From Actinomadura sp. NAK00032 (lineage in GTDB: Bacteria; Actinomycetota; Actinomycetes; Streptosporangiales; Streptosporangiaceae): 64,000 nucleotides of DNA. Positions 24,969 through 33,435 of the stretch are shown here, piece by piece. The first letter of the stretch is position 1, and each line of letters opens with the position of its first letter. The notes below the pieces were generated by a model, which saw nothing but the letters and a program-made list of their open reading frames with translations, had not been told where the DNA came from and ran no database searches. The position numbers and the translations under genes are program-made. The stretch lies in assembly GCF_013364275.1 (NCBI RefSeq), contig NZ_CP054932.1, forward strand, positions 1,984,001 through 2,048,000. Reading direction: 5' to 3'.

Positions 24969-27900
24969 TCACTGGACGGACGCGACCTGGACGAACCGGC
25001 TCTCGTACCCCTGGGTGAGCACCCCGCGCCCGGGGACGCGCTCGGCCGGTGTGGGCCCGCCCATCAGCAGGGCCGCGCACACCTGCGGGTGGAGCTCGTC
25101 GAGCAGCGAGTCGGTCCCGGCGTCCGGCCTCGTCTCCGTGCGGGCGACGACGAGGTGGAGGCGTCCCCCGCCGAGGTGCGGCCCGAGCGGCTGGAACAGC
25201 CCGCGGTCCAGCAGGGCGTGGTCGTCCACGAGCAGGTAGAACTCCTGCGCGGGCGACCTCTCCAGGCGGCCGAGGAGCCGGTCGATCAGCAACCGGACCT
25301 GCGTCGACGTGGCGGCGTACTCACCGGAGGAGATCCGGGGCCCGCCCGGCAGCCGGAAGTCCATGTCGTTCAGCCCGCCGCTCGGGTCGATGACGTACGG
25401 CTCCTCCCCGCCGGTGCTGAGGGCGTCGAAGACGAGGTACAGCACGTTCGTCTTACCGGAGCCGGGCGGGCCGACCACGGTGAAATGCGGCAGCTCCCGG
25501 AAGTCCAGCACGGCCGGGGCCTGCGAGCCGTACTCGATGCCGATCGGGATGCGCCCGTGCGACGCCATCGCGAGCTGGGCGCGCGGCAGGTGCTCCGGCA
25601 GCGGGGACACGCCCGGACCCCACTCCGTCGGCGCGATCATGCGGAACCGGTCGGCGATGGCGGGCGGCAGCAGGGTGAGCACGGCGCGCATGGCCGGAAC
25701 CTGCCCGCACAAGATGATCAGCGGGTCATCGTCGTGCCGGGCCAGCCTGACGATCTCCTTGATGACCGCCTCGCCCATCGGGCCGCTCTCGGCGCTCACC
25801 AGTTCGTCCGCGTCCCGCACGAGCAGCACACCGCCCACGGGCTCGTGGGAGAGCCATGAGCCGGGCGTGTCACGGTCGCCCGAGTCCTGGCCCACCAGCA
25901 GGCGCCAGGACGTCGTGGTCACGCGCCCGTGCGGCAGATCATGCCGGGCGGCGAGCTGTTCGCCGCACCACTCCGCGGCCGCCAGCTTCTCCGGTCCGTA
26001 GCGGCCGCAGAACACCAGATGGCCGCCATCGAGCGCGCCATCGAGCAGTGCCCTGATCGACTCGCCGGGCTCCTGCGCGGCCGGACGCTCCACCTCGCGG
26101 GCGCGGTTGCGGAACAGGCTGATGCCGGTGCCGTCGATGCCGGCCCCGAACATCACCGGCCGATCGGCGGCCTTGGCCATGAGCCGTTCCCCGAGGGCGT
26201 AGTGGAGCATCGCCATGTCGAGGTGCGCGGGCGCCGTCGCCACTCCTCGTTCGAGCAGATTGATCAACTCGCCGGTGAACGCGGTGTGCGTTTCTCCCGT
26301 GGAAGGAAGCATCTGCTCGATCGTGGAAACCGATGCCATGACGTACGTGTCGCCATCCGTCGGAAATGGGGTGACGTCCTGTATCGCGCGTCCGCCCAAG
26401 GAACAGTCGAGGAGCAGAACCTTGTGGCGCGGACTCGCCTCATTGATCAGCCTTCGCAGCCCGCTGTAGGGGAGCGCGGTGTGGTCAATGCCCGGCCGGG
26501 TCTCCGGCAGCGCGAGGGACGGCGGGTCGCCCACGGTTCCCGTGAGATGGCCGATGTAGTAGACGAGCAGCGCGTCCTCCGCGCCGCTCGCGGCGTCCTG
26601 GACGGCATCCATGACCTGTGCCGCATCCGTCGGCTGCCACAGGGTGATGCAGTTCCGCTCCGGCAGACCCCATACCCTCGGGTCGCACAGGGCCGCCTTC
26701 AATCCGCTCAGGTTGTTCTGGACGGCGGGCAGGCGCGGCATCGAGGTGTAGTCGGACACGCCGATCAGCACGGCGCGGGACCGCCGGGGATCGGCGACGG
26801 TCGTCCGTAGCCCGGAGGTGTGCGCCACCTGGGCGCGCGTCCGGCGGACGAAGTCCTCGACGGCGGGGGCGGGCGGCTCCTCGGCCACGGTGAAGCGGCG
26901 CGGAGCACCGGTGCCCGCGCGGAGGTACGCCGTCCGCTCGCCGGTGAACGGCAGGGACGGGCGTCCGAGGACGCGCCGGAGCACGGCGGGCGGTTGCTCG
27001 CTCGCGGTGACCCGCCAGCCGAGCAGCGGCAGGAAGCGGTCCCAGATCGTGGTGTCCTCGACGGTCGTCGAGCCGACCAGGAGTTGGATGCCGAGCGCCG
27101 CGCCCTTCTGGGCCGCGGTGAGCAGCGCCTCGGCCGCCTCGGGCCTGCCGGACGGGAAGGTCAGCGACACGTCGGCGAAGACGACGAGGCCCGGGGGATC
27201 TGTCACCGCCCCGGTGGAACGGGCCTCGATCTCCTCCGACAAGAACTCGGTGAACTGCCGGAGGCGGTCCGGCGAACCGAGCAGTTCCTCGTCGCAGTAG
27301 CGGACGTGCGGGAGGTCGAGCGGCTCACCGAGCGGATGCTCGCCCAGCCCCGCGAAGGCGAACGTGAGATCGCCCGGCGAGTAGGCGGCGGCGAGTGAGA
27401 ACGTGATCGCGCGGATGACGCGCCGCCGCGCCTCGGTGTCGCCGACGATGAGGCCGTGGGGGATCCCGGCCGAGATGTCGAGCGGGTAGAGGGTGACGAC
27501 ATCGCCCTCATCGTCGTACCCGATGCCGGGACTGCGCGGCTCGGACGCGGGAAGCGCCCACGTCTCGTGGAACATGCCGCTGGGCCCGCCGCCGTTCAGC
27601 CTGAGGACGTCGAACCTGGGCGGGGCCTCGGGCGCGGGGGGTTCCGGTGGTTCGACGGGGTCGGTGGGAAGGTGGAGCCTGTCCACTCGCGGAGCACGCC
27701 GGCGTATCGCCTCCACGATGGAGTCGGCGGCGTCCGGAGAGACCGTCGCGGGCCGGAAATCCTGGTAGAAGTAGCCCCCCGTCGGGAGCTTCATGGACAT
27801 CCTGTGCTCCCCCATGTCGGCCTGCCAGGTCGTCAGGTCCGCCGCCCAGGGGAAGAGGGCGGCGTCGGCCATGGAGAAGATGAAACGCAATCCCTGATCG

Positions 27901-29972
27901 GCGCCCACTTCGCAAAGCCGCATCATGGCTCCCGGGAGGTTGGGCCCGAACAGATCGCCGGCGTCCTGGATGATCACGACGAGCGCGGGGAGCGGGGGGA
28001 GCGGGCGTCCTCTGGCGAGTGCCGCCTGGTAGGCGTCCCACGTGCGGACGTTCGCCTCCCGCAGAACGGCTTCGCGGCGCCGCCGCTCGGCTTCGAGGGC
28101 CTTCTGGAGCCCGTCCAGCAGCGACGGCAACGGCGTCGACTCCGAGTTGGACAGGGCGAGATGCGGGAGGTCCGCCAGGTGGGTGAAGGTGTCCCACCGC
28201 AGGAAGTTGGCGAACCCGAGGTTCACGACATCGGGCGAGTGGGTGAGGACGAGGCTGGCCACGATCGCCCGCAGCAGTGCGTCGCGGTCCGCGATGGGGC
28301 CGGTGACCAGGCCGTGCGGGAGGTCGGGGCGGCCGCTGAGGATGTCCAGGGAGAACCAGCCGCCGTCGCCGATCGCGCCGATCAGCGTCTTGCGGGGCGG
28401 GCCGTGCCAGTGGTGGGAGATCAGCTCGTCGGGCGACGCCCCGAAGAGGTCCAGCAGGTCGGGAGCGGGCGCAGGAGCGGGGGCGGGACCGGGGGCCAGG
28501 TGGGTGCGGGTCTCGGGGGTGACCAGGGCGAAGTGGTCGGTGTCGGCGGTGAGGGTGACGGGGCCGCCGTCGGTGGGGAGCAGGGCGCGGAACGTCTCGG
28601 CGGCGGTGCCGGCGCGGCGTTCGATCTCGGCGGAGACGGCTTCGAGGACGCGCCGGGTGTGCAGGGCCTCCGGGCGCGGGAGGGTGTCGAGGAGGGCCTC
28701 GCGGGCGCCGGGCACGAACGCGTAGCGGACGTCGCCCGCCGGGCGCAGCAGGCCGCTGAGCAGGACCTCCGCGAGCTGGCCGGGCCCGGAGCCGCCGAGG
28801 ATGCGGTGCTGGATGAGCCGCATCACCGGCAGGGACGGGTCGGACACGGCGACGTGCGCGGCGAGTTCGGCGGCGTCCGGGGAGGCCGTGGTCAGGAACC
28901 GGCGGACGCGTTCGCCGATCGGGAGTTCGCGTTCGCGGCCGACCGGCGTCGGGCCGGACGGGTGGGCCGCCAGTGCCGCGACGGCGGCGGGCTGCGGGCC
29001 GGAACCGGCGACCAGGCGGGCCCAGGCGGCGAACCAGCGCGGCGCCGCCTCCAGCACCGGGACGGGCACGCCCGGCGGCGGGGCGCCGTCGTGCGGGGTG
29101 AAGCGCAGGTCGGTGTTCGGGGCGCCGGGCCGGGGGAGGGACGCGAGGCCGGGGACGGCCGGTGCGGCGGTGCGGCGCCACAGGCGTTCGGCGAGCGGCT
29201 GGAGGATCGCGGTCGGCCCGGCCTGCGCCCAGCGGCGGACGGCGCGCGCGGCGTGCCCGCTCCACCAGTGCGGGCCGGAGCAGTCGCTCAGGACGAGCAC
29301 GGCGTGCCGGCCGGACGCGTCCAGCAGGGTGCCCGGGTCCTGCGGCGGGGCGCCGGGGGCCGAGGCGACGCGGCCGGTCGTGTCGAGGTAGGCGATGTGG
29401 ACGTTCTGGAAGGCGCCCTGGCGGATCAGCGTCTCGGTCAGCTCGCGCGCGAGGGGCCGCCAGAGCCGCATGGTGGGGCCGGTGTCGACGACAAGGCTGA
29501 GCGTGAGCCACCGTTCGGACGACGGGACGAGCACGGGCGCCCACAGGAGGGTGTCGGCGATGCGCGCGGCGGTCGCCTCCTCGTCCAGTTCGCGGCGGTG
29601 CCGGGACGGGACGCGGCGCTTGAGCGGGCGCAGCGCGCGCTGCACGCCGAGGGCGTCCGCCAGCATCGGCGCCGTCGGGACGAGCACCTCCGTCGCCGTG
29701 CCGGCCGGTTCGGCGCCGGGCCCGGGGCGCGGGTGGAGGCCGGTCAGCGGTTCCCGCGCGGGCGGCGGCGAGGGGGCGGGCGGAGGCGGCGGTGCCGGGA
29801 GGTCCTCCGGTGCGTCGGGCACGGCCGCAGGGGGAGCCGGCGGAGCGGGGGAGGGCTCCTGCTCGGCGGGGGTGATGTGGCAGGCGAGCCACAGCATCTC
29901 GCTCAGCTCGCGGGCGTCCGGCGGCGGCCCGGTCGCCGCGAGGGCCGCGCGGAGCCGGTCGATCTCGCTCAT
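24969..29972 (-). CDS. Giant SAV_2336/vWA-like, EccC-type ATPase and caspase multidomain protein
   Basis: A 1,667-residue protein. Residues 1-100 are a Pro/Ala-rich linker. About 100-480 matches the SAV_2336 N-terminal domain, with a vWA-like core (VVDTGPTM at 161-168, degenerate MIDAS; LVLSDCSGP at 227-233). About 505-760 and 786-1030 are two EccC/FtsK-type ATPase domains whose P-loops are lost (TGPIADRDA, VGDTEARRR). About 1064-1290 is a caspase-like (C14) protease with H1142 (YYIGH) and C1190 (LLLDC). About 1300-1450 resembles a degenerate CbxX/EccA AAA module. About 1460-1667 is a third EccC-type domain with intact Walker A GPPGSGKT (1501-1508) and Walker B (YLLVDD). The start overlaps the moxR stop (ATGA). 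I infer an ATP-gated effector of a conflict system; the target is unknown. Confidence 0.85.
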   Translation of the reverse strand: MSEIDRLRAALAATGPPPDARELSEMLWLACHITPAEQEPSPAPPAPPAAVPDAPEDLPAPPPPPAPSPPPAREPLTGLHPRPGPGAEPAGTATEVLVPTAPMLADALGVQRALRPLKRRVPSRHRRELDEEATAARIADTLLWAPVLVPSSERWLTLSLVVDTGPTMRLWRPLARELTETLIRQGAFQNVHIAYLDTTGRVASAPGAPPQDPGTLLDASGRHAVLVLSDCSGPHWWSGHAARAVRRWAQAGPTAILQPLAERLWRRTAAPAVPGLASLPRPGAPNTDLRFTPHDGAPPPGVPVPVLEAAPRWFAAWARLVAGSGPQPAAVAALAAHPSGPTPVGRERELPIGERVRRFLTTASPDAAELAAHVAVSDPSLPVMRLIQHRILGGSGPGQLAEVLLSGLLRPAGDVRYAFVPGAREALLDTLPRPEALHTRRVLEAVSAEIERRAGTAAETFRALLPTDGGPVTLTADTDHFALVTPETRTHLAPGPAPAPAPAPDLLDLFGASPDELISHHWHGPPRKTLIGAIGDGGWFSLDILSGRPDLPHGLVTGPIADRDALLRAIVASLVLTHSPDVVNLGFANFLRWDTFTHLADLPHLALSNSESTPLPSLLDGLQKALEAERRRREAVLREANVRTWDAYQAALARGRPLPPLPALVVIIQDAGDLFGPNLPGAMMRLCEVGADQGLRFIFSMADAALFPWAADLTTWQADMGEHRMSMKLPTGGYFYQDFRPATVSPDAADSIVEAIRRRAPRVDRLHLPTDPVEPPEPPAPEAPPRFDVLRLNGGGPSGMFHETWALPASEPRSPGIGYDDEGDVVTLYPLDISAGIPHGLIVGDTEARRRVIRAITFSLAAAYSPGDLTFAFAGLGEHPLGEPLDLPHVRYCDEELLGSPDRLRQFTEFLSEEIEARSTGAVTDPPGLVVFADVSLTFPSGRPEAAEALLTAAQKGAALGIQLLVGSTTVEDTTIWDRFLPLLGWRVTASEQPPAVLRRVLGRPSLPFTGERTAYLRAGTGAPRRFTVAEEPPAPAVEDFVRRTRAQVAHTSGLRTTVADPRRSRAVLIGVSDYTSMPRLPAVQNNLSGLKAALCDPRVWGLPERNCITLWQPTDAAQVMDAVQDAASGAEDALLVYYIGHLTGTVGDPPSLALPETRPGIDHTALPYSGLRRLINEASPRHKVLLLDCSLGGRAIQDVTPFPTDGDTYVMASVSTIEQMLPSTGETHTAFTGELINLLERGVATAPAHLDMAMLHYALGERLMAKAADRPVMFGAGIDGTGISLFRNRAREVERPAAQEPGESIRALLDGALDGGHLVFCGRYGPEKLAAAEWCGEQLAARHDLPHGRVTTTSWRLLVGQDSGDRDTPGSWLSHEPVGGVLLVRDADELVSAESGPMGEAVIKEIVRLARHDDDPLIILCGQVPAMRAVLTLLPPAIADRFRMIAPTEWGPGVSPLPEHLPRAQLAMASHGRIPIGIEYGSQAPAVLDFRELPHFTVVGPPGSGKTNVLYLVFDALSTGGEEPYVIDPSGGLNDMDFRLPGGPRISSGEYAATSTQVRLLIDRLLGRLERSPAQEFYLLVDDHALLDRGLFQPLGPHLGGGRLHLVVARTETRPDAGTDSLLDELHPQVCAALLMGGPTPAERVPGRGVLTQGYESRFVQVASVQ

Positions 29973-30946
29973 GCGTCGTCGTCGATCGGCCCGGTCAGGT
30001 ACGGCATGATCCGGTCGGCGAGGGCGGCCCGGTCGCCGGCGCCGGCGTGGCGGCACAGGTAGACGGCGTTGAGCAGCTGGTCGGTGGCGAGCGTCCCGGA
30101 CGCGGACCGGTCGAGGAACCGGCGGACGAGGTCCTCGCTCTGGTCGGCGAGCGGCCCGAGATGCTCCCGGACGATCGCCGCCAGCTCCGCCTCCCCGGAC
30201 GGCTGCCGCAGCTCGACGGTGACGCAGCGGCGCAGGAACGCGGGCGGGAACTCGCGCTCTCCGTTGCTGGTCAGCACGACGAACGGGAACGCGTTGCAGC
30301 GCACGGTGCCGCCGGTGACGGTGACCCGGGCGCCGGGCCCGTCGGCGGTCATGACCTCGGCGGACGGGTCGGCCCGCCGGGTCAGCTCGGGCAGCTCGTA
30401 CGCGCCCTTCTCGAAGATGGTGAGGAGGTCGTTGGGCAGGTCGATGTCGCTCTTGTCGATCTCGTCCACCAGCAGGACGCGCGGCCGCTTGTAGGGGAGC
30501 AGCGCGGTGCCGAGCGCGCCGAGCCGGATGTAGCGGCCGATGTCGTCGTCGGCGGGCGCGTCGTCGCGTTGCCCTGCCGCGTACAGGCGGGTCAGGGGGT
30601 CGTACTGGTAGAGGCCGTCGCGGAGCGTGGTGCGGCTGGTGATGGGCCAGTGCAGGACGGGCCCGAGACCGAGTTCGTGGGCCACGGCGTAGGCGAGCGT
30701 CGACTTCCCCGTGCCGGGCGGCCCCGTCACCAGCAGCGGCCTGCGCAGGTACAGCGCGGCGTTGACCTGCTGTACGGCGTCGTCCGACGGCCGGTAGGTG
30801 GTGGCCTGATGCTCGTTCCCGGAGCCGCCGGACGGGGTGTCCAGAACGGGCTCGCCGTCGAACGTGCGCCATGGCGGCGGGCCGGGAAGCCGGTCGATGC
30901 CGTCGTGGGTGCGACGGCTCCCTGTGTAGAGCAGCCAGTCGGACAC
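29969..30946 (-). CDS. MoxR-type AAA+ ATPase
   Basis: A 325-residue MoxR/RavA-like AAA+ ATPase with Walker A GPPGTGKST (near residue 77), Walker B VLLVDEIDKSD, sensor-1 VLTSNGERE and an arginine-finger region FLRRC. MoxR proteins act as chaperone-like remodelers, often with vWA partners. Here the vWA-like domain is in the downstream giant protein. GTG at 30946 follows the protease stop TAG with no gap, with GGAGG just upstream. This is the ATPase of a vWA-MoxR-VMAP type ternary system. Confidence 0.92.
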   Translation of the reverse strand: MSDWLLYTGSRRTHDGIDRLPGPPPWRTFDGEPVLDTPSGGSGNEHQATTYRPSDDAVQQVNAALYLRRPLLVTGPPGTGKSTLAYAVAHELGLGPVLHWPITSRTTLRDGLYQYDPLTRLYAAGQRDDAPADDDIGRYIRLGALGTALLPYKRPRVLLVDEIDKSDIDLPNDLLTIFEKGAYELPELTRRADPSAEVMTADGPGARVTVTGGTVRCNAFPFVVLTSNGEREFPPAFLRRCVTVELRQPSGEAELAAIVREHLGPLADQSEDLVRRFLDRSASGTLATDQLLNAVYLCRHAGAGDRAALADRIMPYLTGPIDDDA

Positions 30947-32617
30947 CTATACCTCCATGGCGAGCGGGGGGTCGGGAAGGCGGGACGGGTCGTCCCACAG
31001 CAGGGTCAGGTCGCGCCCGCAGTGCGGCTCGCCCTTCGGCGCCACCAGGGCGGCCTTGCGCAGGGCGAGCGCCACCTGCGGCAGCTCGCCCGGATGCCTG
31101 CCGCCGACGGCGGCGGTCAGCTCGTCCAGCACACGGTGCCCCCGGCAGTCGCCGTGGGACGGGGCGTCGCACGGCGTGCGCGTCCACAGCATGACGGGGA
31201 TGCCGTTGTTGAGCGCGGCCGTCAGCCAGCTCTTCACCGGGCGCGACCCGTAGACGAGCACGCAGAAGTCGATGTTCGCCTCCAGCCAGTCCTGGAAGTC
31301 GCTGCCCTTGCGGGGCGCGTCGCAGGCGATGGGGCGCGGGTCGCTGCGGCCCCGCTCGTGCAGCAGCCGCCAGCGGTGGTGCGCCTGGTCGCGCCGGAAC
31401 GAGTCGGGCCGCATCCGCTCCACGTCCCGCACGACGACCGGGTAGCGGCGCATCGGGATCCGGTTGCGCGGGTCGAGGTGCCACTGCTCGAACGGCTTGC
31501 CGAGCCAGCTCTCCGGCACCGCGAACTCGATCATCCAGTCGCGGCCGAACAGCGCGGGCGCCAGCGCCGCCACGCCCGCCTCGGCCACCGCCCGCACCCG
31601 CTTCTCCGGGACGCGCTCGGTCGGCCGGCGCGGCCCCTCGGCGCCGTCGATCCAGGTGTGCACGGTCACGTCGAAGGCGTTGTCGAAGGTGACCCGCTCC
31701 AGCCGGACGATCACCGACGCGGGCCCCGAGCGCGGGGCGGCGGGCGCGGCGTCCGGCAGGTGGCGCGCCGACCAGGCGGCCAGCCGCCCGCGCGCCGCGT
31801 CCGGCAGGTGCGGGCCGAGCGCCGCGAGGTAGCGGACGAGCCGGTCCTGCGGCCAGCCCTCGGCGACGTACCGCACCGACCCCCACGCGGACCGGAACCC
31901 GCCGGCCGCCCGGCGCCCGGTGACGCGCTCCAGGGCGGCGTCGAGCGGGTCGGTGCAGCGCACCCCGTCGAGGAGTTCGCGCAGCTCGCGGCGCGCGTCC
32001 GGGGTGAGCCAGCGGAGCGGCAGCAGGTCGTCCAGCTCCTCCCAGTACGTCCGGATGTGCGGGAGGGGGAGCATCCAGCCGAGGTCGGCGCGGTCGCCGT
32101 CGCGCAGCTCGGCGTTCGTCACCATGCCGATGACCTCGCCGGTCGCCGCGTCGTACACGGCCGACCCGCTGTAGCCCTCCTCCAGCCAGTCGCCGGGCCC
32201 GGTCTTCAGCTCCCACCATTCGCGCCGCATGTCGCGGTGCGGGGACGTCGTCACGTTCGCGTGCCGCTCGTTCTGGTCCTTGCGGCGCGGGAACCCGCAG
32301 ACGGCGAACGTCCGCCCGGCGAGGGCGTGCTCGTGCAGGTCGTCGGGGGCGGCCAGGCGGGCGGGCTCGTAGGGGACGGGCCGGCGCAGCTCCAGGACGG
32401 CGACGTCGCCCGGGTCGCCCTCGTGCCGCCACTCGCCGCGCCGGACGACGTCCGCGGTCAGGCCCTCCCGCAGGCCGGGGAAGCCGACGCGCGCCTCGTC
32501 CAGGCCGTGGACGGTGTGGGCGCAGGTCAGCAGCCGGGTCTCGGTGATGAGGAACGCCGCGCCGAGCTTGCCGCCGGACGGATGGCCGACCCAGGCGCGC
32601 CACTGCCAGTCGTCCAC
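30947..32617 (-). CDS. Trypsin-like serine protease with VMAP-C domain
   Basis: About 556 residues. An N-terminal trypsin-fold domain (about 5-195) keeps its triad: H34 (LTCAHT), D71 (GDVAVLEL) and S150 (GYSGSA). A middle helical region (about 205-300) resembles effector-associated or VMAP-M adaptors. The C-terminal 230 residues match VMAP-C (vWA-MoxR-associated protein), with segments such as IEFAVPESWLGKPFEQW and RRYPVVVRDVERM. No signal peptide is seen, so it acts inside the cell. GTG at 32617 lies 8 nt after the upstream stop. The pairing with MoxR and a vWA-like/caspase protein defines a ternary conflict-type operon. Confidence 0.88.
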   Translation of the reverse strand: MDDWQWRAWVGHPSGGKLGAAFLITETRLLTCAHTVHGLDEARVGFPGLREGLTADVVRRGEWRHEGDPGDVAVLELRRPVPYEPARLAAPDDLHEHALAGRTFAVCGFPRRKDQNERHANVTTSPHRDMRREWWELKTGPGDWLEEGYSGSAVYDAATGEVIGMVTNAELRDGDRADLGWMLPLPHIRTYWEELDDLLPLRWLTPDARRELRELLDGVRCTDPLDAALERVTGRRAAGGFRSAWGSVRYVAEGWPQDRLVRYLAALGPHLPDAARGRLAAWSARHLPDAAPAAPRSGPASVIVRLERVTFDNAFDVTVHTWIDGAEGPRRPTERVPEKRVRAVAEAGVAALAPALFGRDWMIEFAVPESWLGKPFEQWHLDPRNRIPMRRYPVVVRDVERMRPDSFRRDQAHHRWRLLHERGRSDPRPIACDAPRKGSDFQDWLEANIDFCVLVYGSRPVKSWLTAALNNGIPVMLWTRTPCDAPSHGDCRGHRVLDELTAAVGGRHPGELPQVALALRKAALVAPKGEPHCGRDLTLLWDDPSRLPDPPLAMEV

Positions 32618-32625
32618 GGTCGCGG

Positions 32626-32979
32626 CTACGCCCCCTCTTCGGCCGTCCCGCCGCCGGCCGGCGGGACCGGCTGCCCCCAGGTCATCTTGACCTTGAGGTG
32701 CCCCTCGACGGACGTCTTCGCGATGACGGCCCCGGCCGCCGCGTTGAGCTTGACGCCGAACTCCAGCTCGACCGCGTCGGGGTTCAGGTCGCCGCCGCGC
32801 AGCGCCGCGAGCGCCGACTGGGCCGCCTCCCGGACGTTGCCGAACGCCTCCTCGAACCTGCCCGCCGCGTCGCGGAAGATCTCGCCGCTCCGGGAGACGG
32901 ACTGGAATCCGGGCTCGCGGTCGTCGCTCTCCACGACGATCGTCCCGTGCTCGGTCTGCCACCGCACCAGTTCGTTCAC
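32626..32979 (-). CDS. Trypco1 / CU044_2847 family protein
   Basis: A 117-residue protein, first gene of the four-gene operon. The core VELEFGVKLNAAAGAVIAKT followed by EGHLKVKMTW is diagnostic of the CU044_2847 family, which carries a trypsin-co-occurring domain 1. The N-terminal segment reads as a beta-hairpin (RWQTEHGTIVVESDD). Family members co-occur with trypsin-like proteases and are thought to be regulators or sensors; the exact job is unknown. GTG at 32979 has GAGGGGG upstream. The protease gene starts 8 nt beyond its stop. Confidence 0.88.
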   Translation of the reverse strand: MNELVRWQTEHGTIVVESDDREPGFQSVSRSGEIFRDAAGRFEEAFGNVREAAQSALAALRGGDLNPDAVELEFGVKLNAAAGAVIAKTSVEGHLKVKMTWGQPVPPAGGGTAEEGA

Positions 32980-33063
32980 GACCGCCCCCTCACGCAGGCA
33001 AATCTAACAAGATCGTCGGTTCCGGGTGCTTTGCTGGGGGAAACGGGGCCACAGGAGGACACG

Positions 33064-33426
33064 ATGATCACGGTCGAGCAGGTACGGGCGCTGGCGCGGA
33101 CCCTGCCCCGCACGACGGAGCACCTCATCCACGACCGGGTGAAGTTCCGCGTCGGCTCCATCGTCTACGTCGCCTTCTCGCGGGACGAGACGGAGATGGG
33201 GTTCGCGTTCCCCAAGGAGGAGCGCGCCGCGCTGGTGGCGTCCGAGCCGGAGAAGTTCCACCTGCCCCGCGAGTCGGAGATGCGGTTCAACTGGGTGGAG
33301 TGCCGGACGGCCGCCCTCGACGAGCCCGAGATGCGCGAACTCGTCATCGAGGCGTGGCGGATGGTCGTCCCGAAGAAGGTCGCCGCCGCCCGCCTCGGCG
33401 ACCTCCCGTCGGGCGGCGCCCCGTAG
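33064..33426 (+). CDS. MmcQ/YjbR family DNA-binding protein
   Basis: A 120-residue protein with the MmcQ/YjbR fold (CyaY-like): LARTLPRTTEHLIHDRVKFRVGSIVYVAF, then KEERAALVASEP and an Arg/Trp-containing C-terminal helix (LVIEAWRMVVPKK). Members have a proposed DNA-binding role, little tested. AGGAGG lies 5 nt before the ATG. It diverges from the conflict operon with 84 nt between and converges on the histidine kinase gene. Confidence 0.88.
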   Translation: MITVEQVRALARTLPRTTEHLIHDRVKFRVGSIVYVAFSRDETEMGFAFPKEERAALVASEPEKFHLPRESEMRFNWVECRTAALDEPEMRELVIEAWRMVVPKKVAAARLGDLPSGGAP

Positions 33427-33435
33427 CGCGGCCGA

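Noticed and set aside
27456..30062. Long plus-strand open frame opposite the giant gene
   Set aside because: Gly/Arg/Val-rich shadow with no recognisable motif; the minus strand carries EccC-type domains.
24969..32603. A single uninterrupted frame that would make a protein of about 2,540 residues
   Set aside because: The part upstream of 29972 lies over the MoxR and trypsin genes, which are clearly coding in other frames; its Arg/Pro/Ala composition is that of a shadow frame.
24969..32979. Classification of the operon as a type VII secretion locus
   Set aside because: EccC-like domains are present, but there is no EccB, EccD, EccE, mycosin or WXG100 gene, and the N-terminus lacks the EccC membrane helices.
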